A stretch of 64,000 bases of DNA from Carboxylicivirga sp964602515 (GCA_964602515.1 CAZRRJ010000001.1:496001-560000); one strand, 5' to 3'. Positions 26,305-35,209 are shown, counted from the first letter of the stretch. Notes: generated by a model not told the origin, from the sequence alone. Program-made: numbers and translations.

Positions 26305-27546
26305 ATGAATTCAGAACTTATTTTTTATACAATCATTGGTATACTAACTGCCCAGTTTATATTCGATCAATACCTGGATTTTCTTAATAATCGCAAAGTA
26401 GATTCAGCAATCCCTGAAGAATTAGAGGGTATTTACGATGAAACGAAGTACAAAAAGCAGCAAGCTTACAAGAAAGCAAATTATAGTTTTGGCTTATTAA
26501 GCGAAACGGTAAGCTTTTCAATAATGATTGTTGTTCTTTTTGCCGGGGGGTTTGCACTGTTGAATAACTGGATAGCAGATTTTACAGAAAACCCAACAAT
26601 TCAATCATTATTGTTTTTTGCAGTAATTGGTGTAGCCTCATCCATTTTAAGTTTACCATTTAGTATTTATGGCACTTTTGTTATTGAAGAGCGTTTCGGT
26701 TTTAATAAAACGACTCCTGTAACATTTGTTATTGATATGTTTAAATCAATGCTTTTATCAGTGTTGATTGGTGGGTCATTAATGGCATTAATAATCTGGT
26801 TGTACACCATTTCCGGAAATTATTTCTGGTTTTATGCCTGGTTGGTCATCAGTGGTTTTACAATTTTTATGACCATGTTTTATACATCACTTATTTTACC
26901 TTTGTTTAATAAGCAAACACCTTTGGAAGATGGTGAATTAAGGGATGCTATAGAAGCCTTTTCTGTTAAAGCAGGCTTTAAGTTAAACAATGTATTTGTA
27001 ATGGATGGCTCAAAACGCAGCACCAAAGCCAATGCATTTTTTAGCGGTTTAGGTCGTAGAAAACGTATTGTTCTTTACGATACCCTAATCAATGATCTTC
27101 AGACAGATGAGATTGTAGCTGTTTTAGCTCATGAAATAGGACATTATAAGTTGAAACATACCCTTTGGGGTACCATTACCGGGGTGTTGCAAATGGGCGT
27201 TATTTTGTACATATTTGGTTTAATTATTGGTTCACCATTATTATCCAAGGCACTTGGCGTGCAAGAACCAAATTTTCATATTGGCCTTTTGTCTTTTGGT
27301 ATTTTGTATACACCTGTTTCTTTTATTACAGGTGTTTTTATGACAATTATATCCCGTAAAAATGAATATGCGGCCGATGCGTATGCAAATCAGTTTAATT
27401 TGGGAGATGCACTAATAAGTGGCTTAAAAACAATTTCATCCAATGCGTTAAGTAATTTCACGCCACACCCTATGTATGTATTTTTCCATTATTCACATCC
27501 ACCATTATTGCAACGTATTAATGCTATTAATAAGTTAAAAGGTTAA
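26305..27546 (+). CDS. Ste24-type M48 membrane metallopeptidase
   Basis: A 413-residue integral membrane protease of the CAAX-protease-1 (Ste24/M48A) type. The zinc site is HEIGH with a downstream Glu in NEYAADAYA. Several membrane helices surround it (SFSIMIVVLFAGGFALL, MLLSVLIGGSLMALIIWLY, MGVILYIFGLIIGSPLL). DGSKRSTKANAFFSGLG and GRRKRIVLYDTL match the family. Bacteria lack CAAX processing; the role is likely membrane-protein quality control. It is 30 bases upstream of cinA, probably one operon. Confidence 0.92.
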   Translation: MNSELIFYTIIGILTAQFIFDQYLDFLNNRKVDSAIPEELEGIYDETKYKKQQAYKKANYSFGLLSETVSFSIMIVVLFAGGFALLNNWIADFTENPTIQSLLFFAVIGVASSILSLPFSIYGTFVIEERFGFNKTTPVTFVIDMFKSMLLSVLIGGSLMALIIWLYTISGNYFWFYAWLVISGFTIFMTMFYTSLILPLFNKQTPLEDGELRDAIEAFSVKAGFKLNNVFVMDGSKRSTKANAFFSGLGRRKRIVLYDTLINDLQTDEIVAVLAHEIGHYKLKHTLWGTITGVLQMGVILYIFGLIIGSPLLSKALGVQEPNFHIGLLSFGILYTPVSFITGVFMTIISRKNEYAADAYANQFNLGDALISGLKTISSNALSNFTPHPMYVFFHYSHPPLLQRINAINKLKG

Positions 27547-27576
27547 TATAGAACTTGCCATAACCACAAAAATAAG

Positions 27577-28815
27577 ATGAATGTAGAAGTCATTACAATA
27601 GGTAACGAATTACTAATCGGACAGGTTATTGATACGAATTCGGCTTGGATGGGGCAAAAATTGAATGGTGCCGGGTTTGATGTGACCAGAATTACTTCTG
27701 TTCAGGATACCAGAGAGGCGATAAGTAATTCATTAAAAGAGGCTCTGTTACGTACTCAAATAGTGCTATTAACAGGAGGTTTGGGACCAACTAAAGATGA
27801 TATTACAAAAGAAACATTAGCTGACTTTTTTAAAACAAAGCTTGTGTTTAATGAAACAGTTTACAGTAATATAGCAAGCTTTTTAAAGGGGCGGGTTAAG
27901 GGTATAAATAAGCTAAATAAAGATCAAGCCTATGTGCCTGAAAATTGTGAAGTTATTAATAATCCAATTGGTACAGCTCCGGTTATGTGGTTTGAGAAAG
28001 ATGGAAAAGTAATTGTATCAATGCCGGGAGTGCCAGACGAGATGAAAGCTGCAATGAATAGTGAAATAATACCTCGCCTGAAAGAAAGGTTTACGAGTAG
28101 TAAAATTATTCATAAGACCATTCAGCTTTTCAATATTTCTGAGGCTGTTCTTGCTGAGCAACTAGAAGAATGGGAGTTAACAAAACCCGACTATATTTCT
28201 ATCGCTTATCTTCCTAGTCCAAGTATAATTAGGTTACGAATAACAGCCAAAACAAAGGACGAAGAACAAGCTAATAAGGCCATTGCTTCTATAACAAAAC
28301 GTTTATATGAGATTGTAGGAGAGCATATATTCGGAGAAGAGGATAAGCCAGCGAATGAGATGCTTGGGGAAGTATTATTGAAAAAAGGCAGGACGCTTGC
28401 TGTTGCTGAAAGCTGTACCGGAGGTCATATCGGGCATTTAATAACTCGCACGCCAGGTAGTTCCTCTTTTTTTATCGGTGGTGTTATTGCTTATAAAAAT
28501 GCTGTTAAAAAAGAAGTACTGAAGGTAAAAGAGGTGCTGTTGAAAGAGCATGGTGCGGTTAATAAAGAAGTTGTTGAGCAAATGGCAATTGGGGTAAAAA
28601 AACTGATGTGTTCTGATTATGCTATTGCTACATCTGGCATTGCCGGTCCTGCCGGAGGAACGGATGAAAAACCAGTGGGAACAGTATGGATTGGTATTGC
28701 AGGTGATTTTGGGGTTTTAAGTCAATGTTATAATTTTGGAAAAATTAGGATTAAAAATATTCAACGCTCATCAGATATGGCGCTTATCATGTTATTAAAA
28801 AAGCTAGTAGAGTAA
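27577..28815 (+). CDS. cinA: CinA, nicotinamide mononucleotide deamidase / ADP-ribose pyrophosphatase-type protein
   Basis: A 412-residue two-domain protein. The N-terminal MoCF-like domain (TIGNELLIGQVIDTNS, LTGGLGPTKDDIT, SMPGVPDEM) resembles the ADP-ribose pyrophosphatase half of CinA; the C-terminal domain (AVAESCTGGHIGHLI, SSFFIGGVIAYKN, ATSGIAGPAGGTDEKPVGTVWIGI) is the NMN deamidase domain that salvages NMN in pyridine-nucleotide cycling. Length is normal. Cytoplasmic, downstream of the Ste24-type protease. Confidence 0.94.
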   Translation: MNVEVITIGNELLIGQVIDTNSAWMGQKLNGAGFDVTRITSVQDTREAISNSLKEALLRTQIVLLTGGLGPTKDDITKETLADFFKTKLVFNETVYSNIASFLKGRVKGINKLNKDQAYVPENCEVINNPIGTAPVMWFEKDGKVIVSMPGVPDEMKAAMNSEIIPRLKERFTSSKIIHKTIQLFNISEAVLAEQLEEWELTKPDYISIAYLPSPSIIRLRITAKTKDEEQANKAIASITKRLYEIVGEHIFGEEDKPANEMLGEVLLKKGRTLAVAESCTGGHIGHLITRTPGSSSFFIGGVIAYKNAVKKEVLKVKEVLLKEHGAVNKEVVEQMAIGVKKLMCSDYAIATSGIAGPAGGTDEKPVGTVWIGIAGDFGVLSQCYNFGKIRIKNIQRSSDMALIMLLKKLVE

Positions 28816-29039
28816 TGGGTGTTACTATATTTATTGTGCTGTTTATTAAATACATAAAAGCAGTTATCTGAAAATTTTATATAAATTATATTTTGTAGTA
28901 GATGTAAAAATACAGCGTATTAAAAGTGAAAAATATTAAAAAATACCTAATTTATAAGACTATCTATTTGCGTAATTCGATAAAAATGCCGTATTTTGCG
29001 CTCTGTTTGAAAAATATATCCGAAAAAAACTGTTGAGCG

Positions 29040-29282
29040 ATGTCAAGAGTATGTCAAATAACTGGTAAATCATTCATGGTGGGAAATAATGTTTCTCACT
29101 CTAAGAGAAGAACCAAGAGAAGATTCGATATCAATCTTTTCAAGAAAAAATTTTTCTTACCTGAAGAAGAGCGCTGGGTAAGTATTAAAGTATCTGCAGC
29201 AGGCTTGCGCATGATCAATAAAGTTGGTCTTTTAACAGCTTTGAAAGCAGCTAAGGAAAAAGGTTTTATTGCTAACTATTAA
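29040..29282 (+). CDS. rpmB: 50S ribosomal protein L28
   Basis: An 80-residue basic protein with the L28 start SRVCQITGK, GNNVSHSKRRTKRRF and the C-terminal AAGLRMINKVGLLTAL. First gene of a compact rpmB-rpmG-DUF4295 ribosomal operon; 14 bases before rpmG. Confidence 0.97.
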   Translation: MSRVCQITGKSFMVGNNVSHSKRRTKRRFDINLFKKKFFLPEEERWVSIKVSAAGLRMINKVGLLTALKAAKEKGFIANY

Positions 29283-29296
29283 TAAGGGAGTAAGAA

Positions 29297-29485
29297 ATGG
29301 CTAAGAAAAGTAAAGGTAATCGTGTTCAGGTTATTTTGGAGTGCACAGAGCACAAAGAAAGTGGACAGCCGGGGACTAGCCGGTATATTACCATTAAAAA
29401 CAGAAAAAACACTCCTGATCGCATGGAGTTAAAGAAGTATAATCCGATTTTGAAGCGTGTAACAGTACACCGCGAAATCAAATAA
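29297..29485 (+). CDS. rpmG: 50S ribosomal protein L33
   Basis: A 62-residue protein with RVQVILECTEHKESG and MELKKYNPILKRVTVHRE, the L33 pattern. It carries a single Cys, so it is the zinc-free (C-) form. A ribosome-binding AGGGAG lies before the ATG. Between rpmB and the DUF4295 gene. Confidence 0.97.
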   Translation: MAKKSKGNRVQVILECTEHKESGQPGTSRYITIKNRKNTPDRMELKKYNPILKRVTVHREIK

Positions 29486-29497
29486 AACTGATTAACC

Positions 29498-29650
29498 ATG
29501 GCGAAGAAAGCAGTAGCATCCTTACAAAAAGGTGAAGGTAAAGGTCACACAAAAGTGATTAAGATGGTGAAATCTCCTAAAACAGGAGCTTACACTTTCC
29601 GTGAAGAGATTGTACCAAATGAAATGGCACAAGATTATTTCAAGAAATAA
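29498..29650 (+). CDS. DUF4295 family protein (Bacteroidota ribosome-associated)
   Basis: A 50-residue basic protein starting MAKKAVASLQKGEGKGHTK, with KMVKSPKTGAYTFREEIV and ending DYFKK. It is a member of the short family found directly after rpmG throughout Bacteroidota. From memory, a protein of this kind was assigned as an extra large-subunit protein (bL38) in a Flavobacterium ribosome structure; I cannot check that here. Spacing of 12 bases to rpmG and a terminator 26 bases after the stop confirm it as the last gene of the operon. Confidence 0.92.
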   Translation: MAKKAVASLQKGEGKGHTKVIKMVKSPKTGAYTFREEIVPNEMAQDYFKK

Positions 29651-29675
29651 TCTTGTGAATATAGCTTATATCATT

Positions 29676-29705
29676 AAAGCTCCCGTGTGTAACGGGAGCT
29701 TTTTT
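29676..29705 (+). terminator. Intrinsic terminator of the rpmB operon
   Basis: AAGCTCCCGT (29677-29686) pairs with ACGGGAGCTT (29692-29701), followed by TTTTG. Confidence 0.93.
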
Positions 29706-29821
29706 GCGTTTTATTACATATCAGAGGTAATCAAAACTTGGTATGTGTGTTTAAAATCATCACGTACTGACTAATTACTAAGTAACTATTTTATATCTTT
29801 AGCGTTCAAAAACTAATATTC

Positions 29822-30772
29822 ATGGGTTTATTCGGGAGCTTCACAAAAGCTAAGAAAGAAAGTCTTGATAAAGGACTGGCCAAAACAAAGGAAAGTGTAC
29901 TTAAGAAACTGACACGTGCTGTTGTTGGTAAAACAAAGGTTGACGACTCAGTTCTTGATGACCTGGAAGAAATTTTAATCACTTCTGATGTTGGTGTTGA
30001 TACTACACTAAAAATTATTGACCGCATTGAGTCTCGCGTTGCAAAGGATAAATTCCTGAGTACGAATGAGCTGAATGATATATTGCGAGAAGAAATTGCA
30101 GAACTGCTTTCGGAGAATGAAAGTACGGAGGCGAACCAGTTTGAACTTCCTACAAGTGATTATCCATATGTAATTATGGTAGTGGGAGTTAATGGCGTTG
30201 GTAAAACAACAACTATAGGTAAATTGGCTCATAAATTCAAACAGGCCGGTAAAAAGGTTGTGTTGGGTGCTGCTGATACCTTTCGTGCAGCAGCTATTGA
30301 ACAGTTGGTTGTTTGGGCTGAGCGTGTAGATGTTCCTATTGTGAAACAAAATATGGGTTCTGATCCGGCTTCTGTGGCCTTTGACACCTTAGAATCTGCA
30401 AAAAAGAAGGGCGCTGATGTAGTTATAATTGATACAGCAGGCCGTCTTCATAATAAGGTTAATTTGATGAATGAGTTAACAAAAGTGAAACGTGTGATGC
30501 AAAAAATTGTTCCGGACGCGCCTAATGAAGTACTTTTAGTTTTAGATGGGTCTACTGGACAAAATGCTTTTGAGCAGGCTAAGCAATTTACTTTGGCAAC
30601 CGAAGTATCTGCATTGGCTATTACCAAGCTTGATGGTACTGCTAAAGGTGGTGTTGTAATTGGTGTTTCAGATCAATTTAGTATTCCAGTTAAATACATT
30701 GGCATTGGTGAAGGAATTGAAGACCTGCAGGTTTTTGACCGTAACGAATTCGTTAATTCCTTGTTCAGATAA
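29822..30772 (+). CDS. ftsY: Signal recognition particle receptor FtsY
   Basis: A 316-residue SRP-type GTPase. N domain helices (LDDLEEILITSDVGVDTTLK) precede the G domain: G1 GVNGVGKTTTIGK, DTFRAAAIEQL, G3 DTAGRLHNK, G4 TKLDGTAKGG and GIGEGIEDLQVFD. It lacks the long acidic A domain of E. coli FtsY, as is common in this phylum. It docks ribosome-SRP complexes at the inner membrane. A TATCTTTA (29794-29801), one base off the -7 consensus, precedes it; rimO follows after 76 bases. Confidence 0.97.
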   Translation: MGLFGSFTKAKKESLDKGLAKTKESVLKKLTRAVVGKTKVDDSVLDDLEEILITSDVGVDTTLKIIDRIESRVAKDKFLSTNELNDILREEIAELLSENESTEANQFELPTSDYPYVIMVVGVNGVGKTTTIGKLAHKFKQAGKKVVLGAADTFRAAAIEQLVVWAERVDVPIVKQNMGSDPASVAFDTLESAKKKGADVVIIDTAGRLHNKVNLMNELTKVKRVMQKIVPDAPNEVLLVLDGSTGQNAFEQAKQFTLATEVSALAITKLDGTAKGGVVIGVSDQFSIPVKYIGIGEGIEDLQVFDRNEFVNSLFR

Positions 30773-30848
30773 AAAACTAAAAAAGCTGTTTTGTAAAGAA
30801 TAGTTTTTTTTATAATGATTTAAATATTTCAGTACTTAAACATGTAGT

Positions 30849-32159
30849 ATGGCAGTGGCTAAAGGAAAGAAAGTAGATGTAGTTACAATGGGATGTTCCA
30901 AAAACCTGGTTGACAGTGAGTTTTTGATTCGTCAGTTTAGTGCCAATGGTATTAAGGTCGTACATGATCCGGAAGTGCCAGATAGTGAGGTGGCAATTGT
31001 TAACACTTGTGGTTTTATAGGAGATGCCAAAGAAGAATCCATTGATACAATATTACAGTTTGTTGAAGCTAAGAAGAGGGGAGATATTAAGCAGCTTTAT
31101 GTAATGGGATGTTTGTCGGAGCGTTATCCCGGACAATTGAAAAAAGAGTTGCCGGAAGTAGATAAGTTCTTTGGCAAATTTAATTGGAAAGAAATTATTT
31201 CAGAGGTGGGGGCAACATACCGTCGCGATTTAATGAATGAACGCTCTTTAACAACACCGAGTCATTATGCCTATTTAAAAATATCAGAAGGTTGTAACCG
31301 AACGTGCAGTTATTGTGCTATTCCATTGATTACTGGTAAACATCAAAGTCGTAAAATAGAAGATCTATTAGATGAAGCTAAACGCTTAAGTGATTCTGGT
31401 GTGAAAGAATTGCAAGTAATTGCACAGGATTTATCTTTTTATGGATACGATTTATATAGGGATTATAAATTACCTCATTTAGTAGGAGAATTGGCTAAAA
31501 TTAATGCTATTGAATGGATTCGGTTACATTATGCTTATCCATCTGGTTTTCCTCTTGACGTATTAAAAGTAATGAACGACAACCCTAAAGTGTGTAACTA
31601 CCTAGATATTGCTTTACAGCATATTAGTGATAATATGCTTGAGTTAATGCGACGAAATGTAAGGAAGAGTCAGACTTACCGTTTAATTGAAGAAATGCGA
31701 AAACAAGTGCCCGGCATACATCTGCGAACTACTTTTATCACAGGTCATCCGGGTGAATCAGAGCAGGACTTTGCAGAGTTGGAACAATTCGTTAAAGATG
31801 TTCGCTTTGAACGTTTGGGCGTATTTCCTTATTCTCATGAGGATGATACCTATGCTTTTAAGAAATATAAGGATGATATCCCTGATGAAGTGAAGCAAGA
31901 ACGTGCTGATCGTATTATGGAAATTCAGAATGCAATTGCAAAAGAACAAAATGCCGAAAAGGTAGGCCAGTCACTCAAAGTTATTATAGACAGGGAAGAA
32001 GGGGATTACTTTATTGGTCGTACAGAATTTGATTCACCGGAAGTAGATCAGGAAGTTTTACTACATAAAGAAGATAATAAAGTGCTTGAGATTGGCGAAT
32101 TTTACCAGGTTAAGATAACCGACTCAGAAGATTATGACTTATTTGGAATAACAGAATAA
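30849..32159 (+). CDS. rimO: Ribosomal protein S12 methylthiotransferase RimO
   Basis: A 436-residue radical-SAM enzyme that adds a methylthio group to Asp89 of ribosomal protein S12. The N-terminal MTTase domain has its three cluster cysteines in VTMGCSKNLVDSE, NTCGFIGDAKEES and VMGCLSERY. The radical-SAM motif is CNRTCSYC, followed by AIPLITGKHQSR. FITGHPGESEQDF and FPYSHEDDT are typical of RimO, and a TRAM domain closes the protein. Cytoplasmic, same strand as ftsY. Confidence 0.96.
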   Translation: MAVAKGKKVDVVTMGCSKNLVDSEFLIRQFSANGIKVVHDPEVPDSEVAIVNTCGFIGDAKEESIDTILQFVEAKKRGDIKQLYVMGCLSERYPGQLKKELPEVDKFFGKFNWKEIISEVGATYRRDLMNERSLTTPSHYAYLKISEGCNRTCSYCAIPLITGKHQSRKIEDLLDEAKRLSDSGVKELQVIAQDLSFYGYDLYRDYKLPHLVGELAKINAIEWIRLHYAYPSGFPLDVLKVMNDNPKVCNYLDIALQHISDNMLELMRRNVRKSQTYRLIEEMRKQVPGIHLRTTFITGHPGESEQDFAELEQFVKDVRFERLGVFPYSHEDDTYAFKKYKDDIPDEVKQERADRIMEIQNAIAKEQNAEKVGQSLKVIIDREEGDYFIGRTEFDSPEVDQEVLLHKEDNKVLEIGEFYQVKITDSEDYDLFGITE

Positions 32160-32174
32160 GCTTAAAATAAATTA

Positions 32175-32214
32175 AATAATCCGATCTTTAACATATGATA
32201 AAGATCGGATTATT
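32175..32214. terminator. Bidirectional terminator after rimO
   Basis: A perfect 16-bp inverted repeat, 32175-32190 with 32199-32214 (core CCGATCTTTA/TAAAGATCGG), loop 8 bases, between the convergent rimO and META-domain genes. Confidence 0.85.
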
Positions 32215-32234
32215 AGTACTAATATACTTGTTTT

Positions 32235-32702
32235 TTAATTCATCTTGGTGATGTTTTTAAATTCCAGAATAACGGAATCATCTTTCAATAGCTTAAGCAC
32301 ATTGTCTTTCACTTTAAATTGTAAAGATTGTTGTAGCATTTGAAAGAATTCATTTTCTGGTACGCCATCACAATACATTTTAGTTGATATAACTTTATCA
32401 ACCCTAATAGTGTTATCACTTATTATTACTTCGCCGCCAAAAGAATTACAACCACTATTACCTCCAATACGATTTTCTGCCTTATTGATTACTAATACCG
32501 GTGTTTTTCTTTCAAAACCCACTTTTGAGGGTACCTGACCTTTATACCTGACCAATTCCCATTTGTTAGTCTCAATAAACTGTTCAGTCATTACAAGTTT
32601 TTGCTGTTCAAGTTCAGGTTTATTTTTATTACTAATACTTTGTGTTGGTTTGCAGTTTGTTATGGCTGTAAAAATGACTACTATAGCAAATAACTTCTTC
32701 AT
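32235..32702 (-). CDS. META-domain (HslJ-like) lipoprotein
   Basis: A 155-residue lipoprotein (Cys after FTAITN). The mature part is a META domain: NKWELVRYKGQ, RIGGNSGCNSFGGEVII, STKMYCDGVPENEFF and LKLLKDDSVILEF. META proteins such as HslJ are linked to heat and antibiotic stress, with no defined reaction. It has its own transcription unit, convergent to rimO. Confidence 0.88.
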   Translation of the reverse strand: MKKLFAIVVIFTAITNCKPTQSISNKNKPELEQQKLVMTEQFIETNKWELVRYKGQVPSKVGFERKTPVLVINKAENRIGGNSGCNSFGGEVIISDNTIRVDKVISTKMYCDGVPENEFFQMLQQSLQFKVKDNVLKLLKDDSVILEFKNITKMN

Positions 32703-32783
32703 AAAATTCTATTTTTATATTGTTTAATTTAAATCACATTGTAAAAATCATGCCAAACACAGGCAAGTTAAAGAATCAATTGA

Positions 32784-33324
32784 ATGGAAACAATAGGTGT
32801 AAAAATTGGAACGTAGGTTGAGCATCCAATGTTCAGAGGAGATATTATCGCTAAAACTAATCTTGGGGTATACATTGTAATTCTTTGAAGATGGCAAAAA
32901 TAGAGATCTCTAACGAGTTTTGACCTAATAATTCTGGAAAACCCTGACAAAGAACGTATAGAGTTAGTTTCTGTTTATGAATTACGTCAGGCAGTAGCAT
33001 CTATTTTAGATTAATATGGTTTATTACCAGCTGCAGTAGAGATCAAACAAAAATGGATTGGTGGGTAAAGTAGAGTTACACCCGTCCGGAGATAACCTTC
33101 TGGCAAAGAAAGTTCTGATGGATGTGTTTTTATAAGAAAATAGTAATGGTACGTGATCATTTACGGATGTATTAGAGCTAAAGCATTAATTGATCAGCTA
33201 CACTTAATGATGGAAAAAAGTGCATATACAACAATATATAATACTGTCTTACAATAGTTTAATGACTATAAATATGTTATTTGCCAAAAAAGAAGACTAC
33301 TTTAAGAGAAGAGGTGAAAAATAA
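32784..33324 (+). pseudogene. Decayed gene of a conserved hypothetical protein
   Basis: Pieces of one protein can be read in order across frames on the + strand: METIGVKIGT, stop, VEHPMFRGDIIAKTNLGV; then after a shift LIILENPDKERIELVSVY, ELRQAVASILD, a stop, YGLLPAAVEIKQKWIGG; shift, VELHPSGDNLLAKKVLMD; KIVMVRDHLRM; and finally IQQYI, LSYNSLMTINMLF and AKKEDYFKRRGEK with a TAA at 33322. At least two in-frame stops and several indels break it. The intact protein would be about 180 residues. It feels like a conserved Bacteroidota family but I cannot name it. It lies just upstream of the dnaX promoter, and no mobile element is seen in it. Confidence 0.72.
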
Positions 33325-33420
33325 AGAGTCAATTTAAAAAAAAACAAAAGTAAGCCGATTTTTATTTTTAAGTCATACCACTACTTTCGGCAGAATTGTT
33401 AATAACTTCTGATAGGCTCA

Positions 33421-33452
33421 ATTGCTCAGGGGAGTCAGAAATTATATATTTG
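33421..33452 (+). promoter_or_regulatory. Promoter of dnaX
   Basis: ATTG (33421-33424; consensus TTTG) and TATATTTG (33445-33452, exact TAnnTTTG) are 20 bases apart, the normal Bacteroides spacing. It lies 21 bases before the dnaX ATG and within a longer frame that starts upstream, which supports the ATG at 33474 as the true start. Confidence 0.7.
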
Positions 33453-33473
33453 TATCGCAGATTAAAAAAGCAA

Positions 33474-34577
33474 ATGGAATATATTGTTTCAGCAAGAAAA
33501 TACAGACCAGCAACTTTCCGTTCGGTAGTTGGGCAAAGTAACATTACGACAACGTTAAAGAATGCGATAAAAAGCAACCATTTAGCGCATGCGTATTTGT
33601 TCTGTGGCTCTCGCGGTGTAGGAAAAACCACGTGTGCCCGTATTTTTGCTAAAACCATTAACTGTTCAAATATATCTGACGATTTTGAAGCATGTAATGC
33701 ATGTGAATCCTGTCTTTCATTCAACGATAACCGCTCGTATAACATTCATGAACTTGATGCTGCCAGTAATAATTCGGTAGATGATATTCGTAGTCTGATT
33801 GATAAAGTTCGTGTTCCACCTCAGCTAGGGAGCTATTCTGTGTATATCATTGACGAGGTTCACATGTTATCACAGGCTGCTTTTAATGCCTTTCTTAAAA
33901 CACTGGAAGAACCGCCTCGTCATGCTATATTTATATTGGCAACAACCGAGAAGCATAAAATTCTTCCAACCATTCTTTCACGCTGTCAGATATTTGACTT
34001 TAACCGTATTACCATTGGTGATGCTGTGGGGCATTTAAAGTATGTAGCAGAAAGTGAAGAAGTTAATGTTGAAGAAGAAGGTTTAGTTGTTATTGCACAA
34101 AAAGCAGATGGTGCTATGCGTGATGCCCTGTCTATTTTTGATCAGATTGTAGCATTTTCAGGTAAGGAAATATCATACCAGCAAGTAATTGAAAATCTGA
34201 ATGTACTGGATTACGATTACTACTTTAAGCTAACGGACGCTTTTCTTGCAGAAGAATACAAACAAGGCCTGTTAATATTTAATGATATTTTGTTAAAAGG
34301 TTTTGATGCACAGCATTTCATGGCCGGATTAAATAGGCACATGCGTGATTTATTGATATGTCGGGATTCAGCTACAGCAGTATTATTGGAAGTAGGACAA
34401 AGTACTAAAGAGAAGTATACAGAACAGGCTGGTAAGTGCTCTATTGATTTTTTATACGAAGCCCTAAAAATAATTAACGATAGTGAACAGCAATATCGAG
34501 CAGCTAAGAATAAACGTCTACATATCGAATTTGCTCTTATTCGTTTGGCACGTATCGTTACTGAAAAAAAAAAGTAA
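33474..34577 (+). CDS. dnaX: DNA polymerase III gamma/tau subunit, 0-frame product (gamma-like)
   Basis: A 367-residue clamp-loader ATPase in the 0 frame. Start MEYIVSARKYRPATF is the family start; the upstream in-frame extension is excluded because the promoter lies in it. Motifs: Walker A GSRGVGKTT, zinc-binding cysteines (CNACESC), DEVHMLSQAAFNAFLKTLEEPP (Walker B) and sensor 1 LATTE. The collar domain (FDAQHFMAGLNRHMRDLL, IDFLYEALKIINDSEQQYR) is complete. Translation ends in EKKK-stop at 34575-34577, right after a run of ten A. The remaining ~210 residues of a normal Bacteroidota DnaX follow in the -1 frame, so this product equals a gamma-like short form. Confidence 0.93.
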   Translation: MEYIVSARKYRPATFRSVVGQSNITTTLKNAIKSNHLAHAYLFCGSRGVGKTTCARIFAKTINCSNISDDFEACNACESCLSFNDNRSYNIHELDAASNNSVDDIRSLIDKVRVPPQLGSYSVYIIDEVHMLSQAAFNAFLKTLEEPPRHAIFILATTEKHKILPTILSRCQIFDFNRITIGDAVGHLKYVAESEEVNVEEEGLVVIAQKADGAMRDALSIFDQIVAFSGKEISYQQVIENLNVLDYDYYFKLTDAFLAEEYKQGLLIFNDILLKGFDAQHFMAGLNRHMRDLLICRDSATAVLLEVGQSTKEKYTEQAGKCSIDFLYEALKIINDSEQQYRAAKNKRLHIEFALIRLARIVTEKKK

Positions 34578-34608
34578 AGCCGTCTGAAGGAATTCCAATA
34601 ATGACGGT
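34564..34608 (+). promoter_or_regulatory. A10 slippery tract and hairpin in dnaX (putative programmed -1 frameshift)
   Basis: Ten A (34564-34573) followed by G contain the heptamer A-AAA-AAG (34568-34574) in the 0 frame, the one used in E. coli dnaX. The 0-frame stop TAA follows at once (34575-34577). Five bases later GCCGTC/GACGGT (34579-34584 with 34603-34608, outer pair G-U) can form a hairpin with an 18-base loop. The -1 frame is closed by TGA at 34562-34564, so a shift must take place within the A run. An indel or sequencing slip in the homopolymer is the alternative. Confidence 0.6.
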
Positions 34609-35209
34609 AGGTAAGGTGCAAGTTAAGCTTAAACAAGTAAATGCTCCCCAACAAAAAATTACAGAACAAGTAAACAAAGCTGCTATTCAACCTGTACCCA
34701 ACAGAAGAGATGGAGGTATAAACAGTAATTTAAAATCATTTTCGCTTAAAAATCTGGCTCAGAAAGTACAACAACCAGTTAATTATCAGCAAAAAAAAGA
34801 AAAAAAGCAGGTTGTTGAAGAACCAATTGATTTATCATGGAATGAAACTTTTGATCAGGAAAAATTAGATGAAGTATGGCGACAATATACTCGCCAGCAT
34901 GAAACTTATCCAAGGATTCATACTATATTTAAAAATCATCAACCCCAAATGGTTGATAAGAGTACGCTCTTAATTAAACTGAGAAATAAAACTCAGGAAC
35001 ATGAATTGGTAAAAGAACGGCCTAATATTTTATCGTACCTGAGGAAAAGTTTGAAAAATGCACATATTCTGCTTAATCTTGAAGTTGCTATTGGTGAAGA
35101 TTGCGGCCCTAAAAAAGCATTTACAGTTGCAGATAAGTATAAGGCAATGAGTGAAAAAAATCCGGTTTTAACACAGTTTAAGAAAGAATTTAACCTTGAT
35201 CTTGAATAG
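34565..35209 (+). CDS. dnaX: DnaX C-terminal (tau-specific) part in the -1 frame
   Basis: Continues the dnaX frame after a -1 shift in the A tract: a basic, Gln- and Pro-rich linker (VKPSEGIPIMTV, VQVKLKQVNAPQQK) and then a folded C-terminal domain of about 130 residues (DLSWNETFDQEKLDEVW, IFKNHQPQMVDKSTLLIKL, ILLNLEVAIGED) ending KKEFNLDLE. Such a domain normally ends the DnaX of this phylum and would bind polymerase alpha and DnaB in the tau form. The open frame starts exactly at the A run and has no good start of its own (the ATG at 34601 lacks a ribosome-binding site). The joined product would be about 578 residues. Confidence 0.8.
   Translation, partial: KKKVKPSEGIPIMTVGKVQVKLKQVNAPQQKITEQVNKAAIQPVPNRRDGGINSNLKSFSLKNLAQKVQQPVNYQQKKEKKQVVEEPIDLSWNETFDQEKLDEVWRQYTRQHETYPRIHTIFKNHQPQMVDKSTLLIKLRNKTQEHELVKERPNILSYLRKSLKNAHILLNLEVAIGEDCGPKKAFTVADKYKAMSEKNPVLTQFKKEFNLDLE

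Noticed and set aside
33396..33473. Upstream in-frame extension of dnaX
   Set aside because: It runs across well-placed -33/-7 boxes and adds residues before the conserved family start.
34601..35209. Independent gene starting at the ATG at 34601
   Set aside because: The frame is open from the A tract and encodes the normal DnaX C-terminus; there is no promoter or ribosome-binding site for a separate gene.
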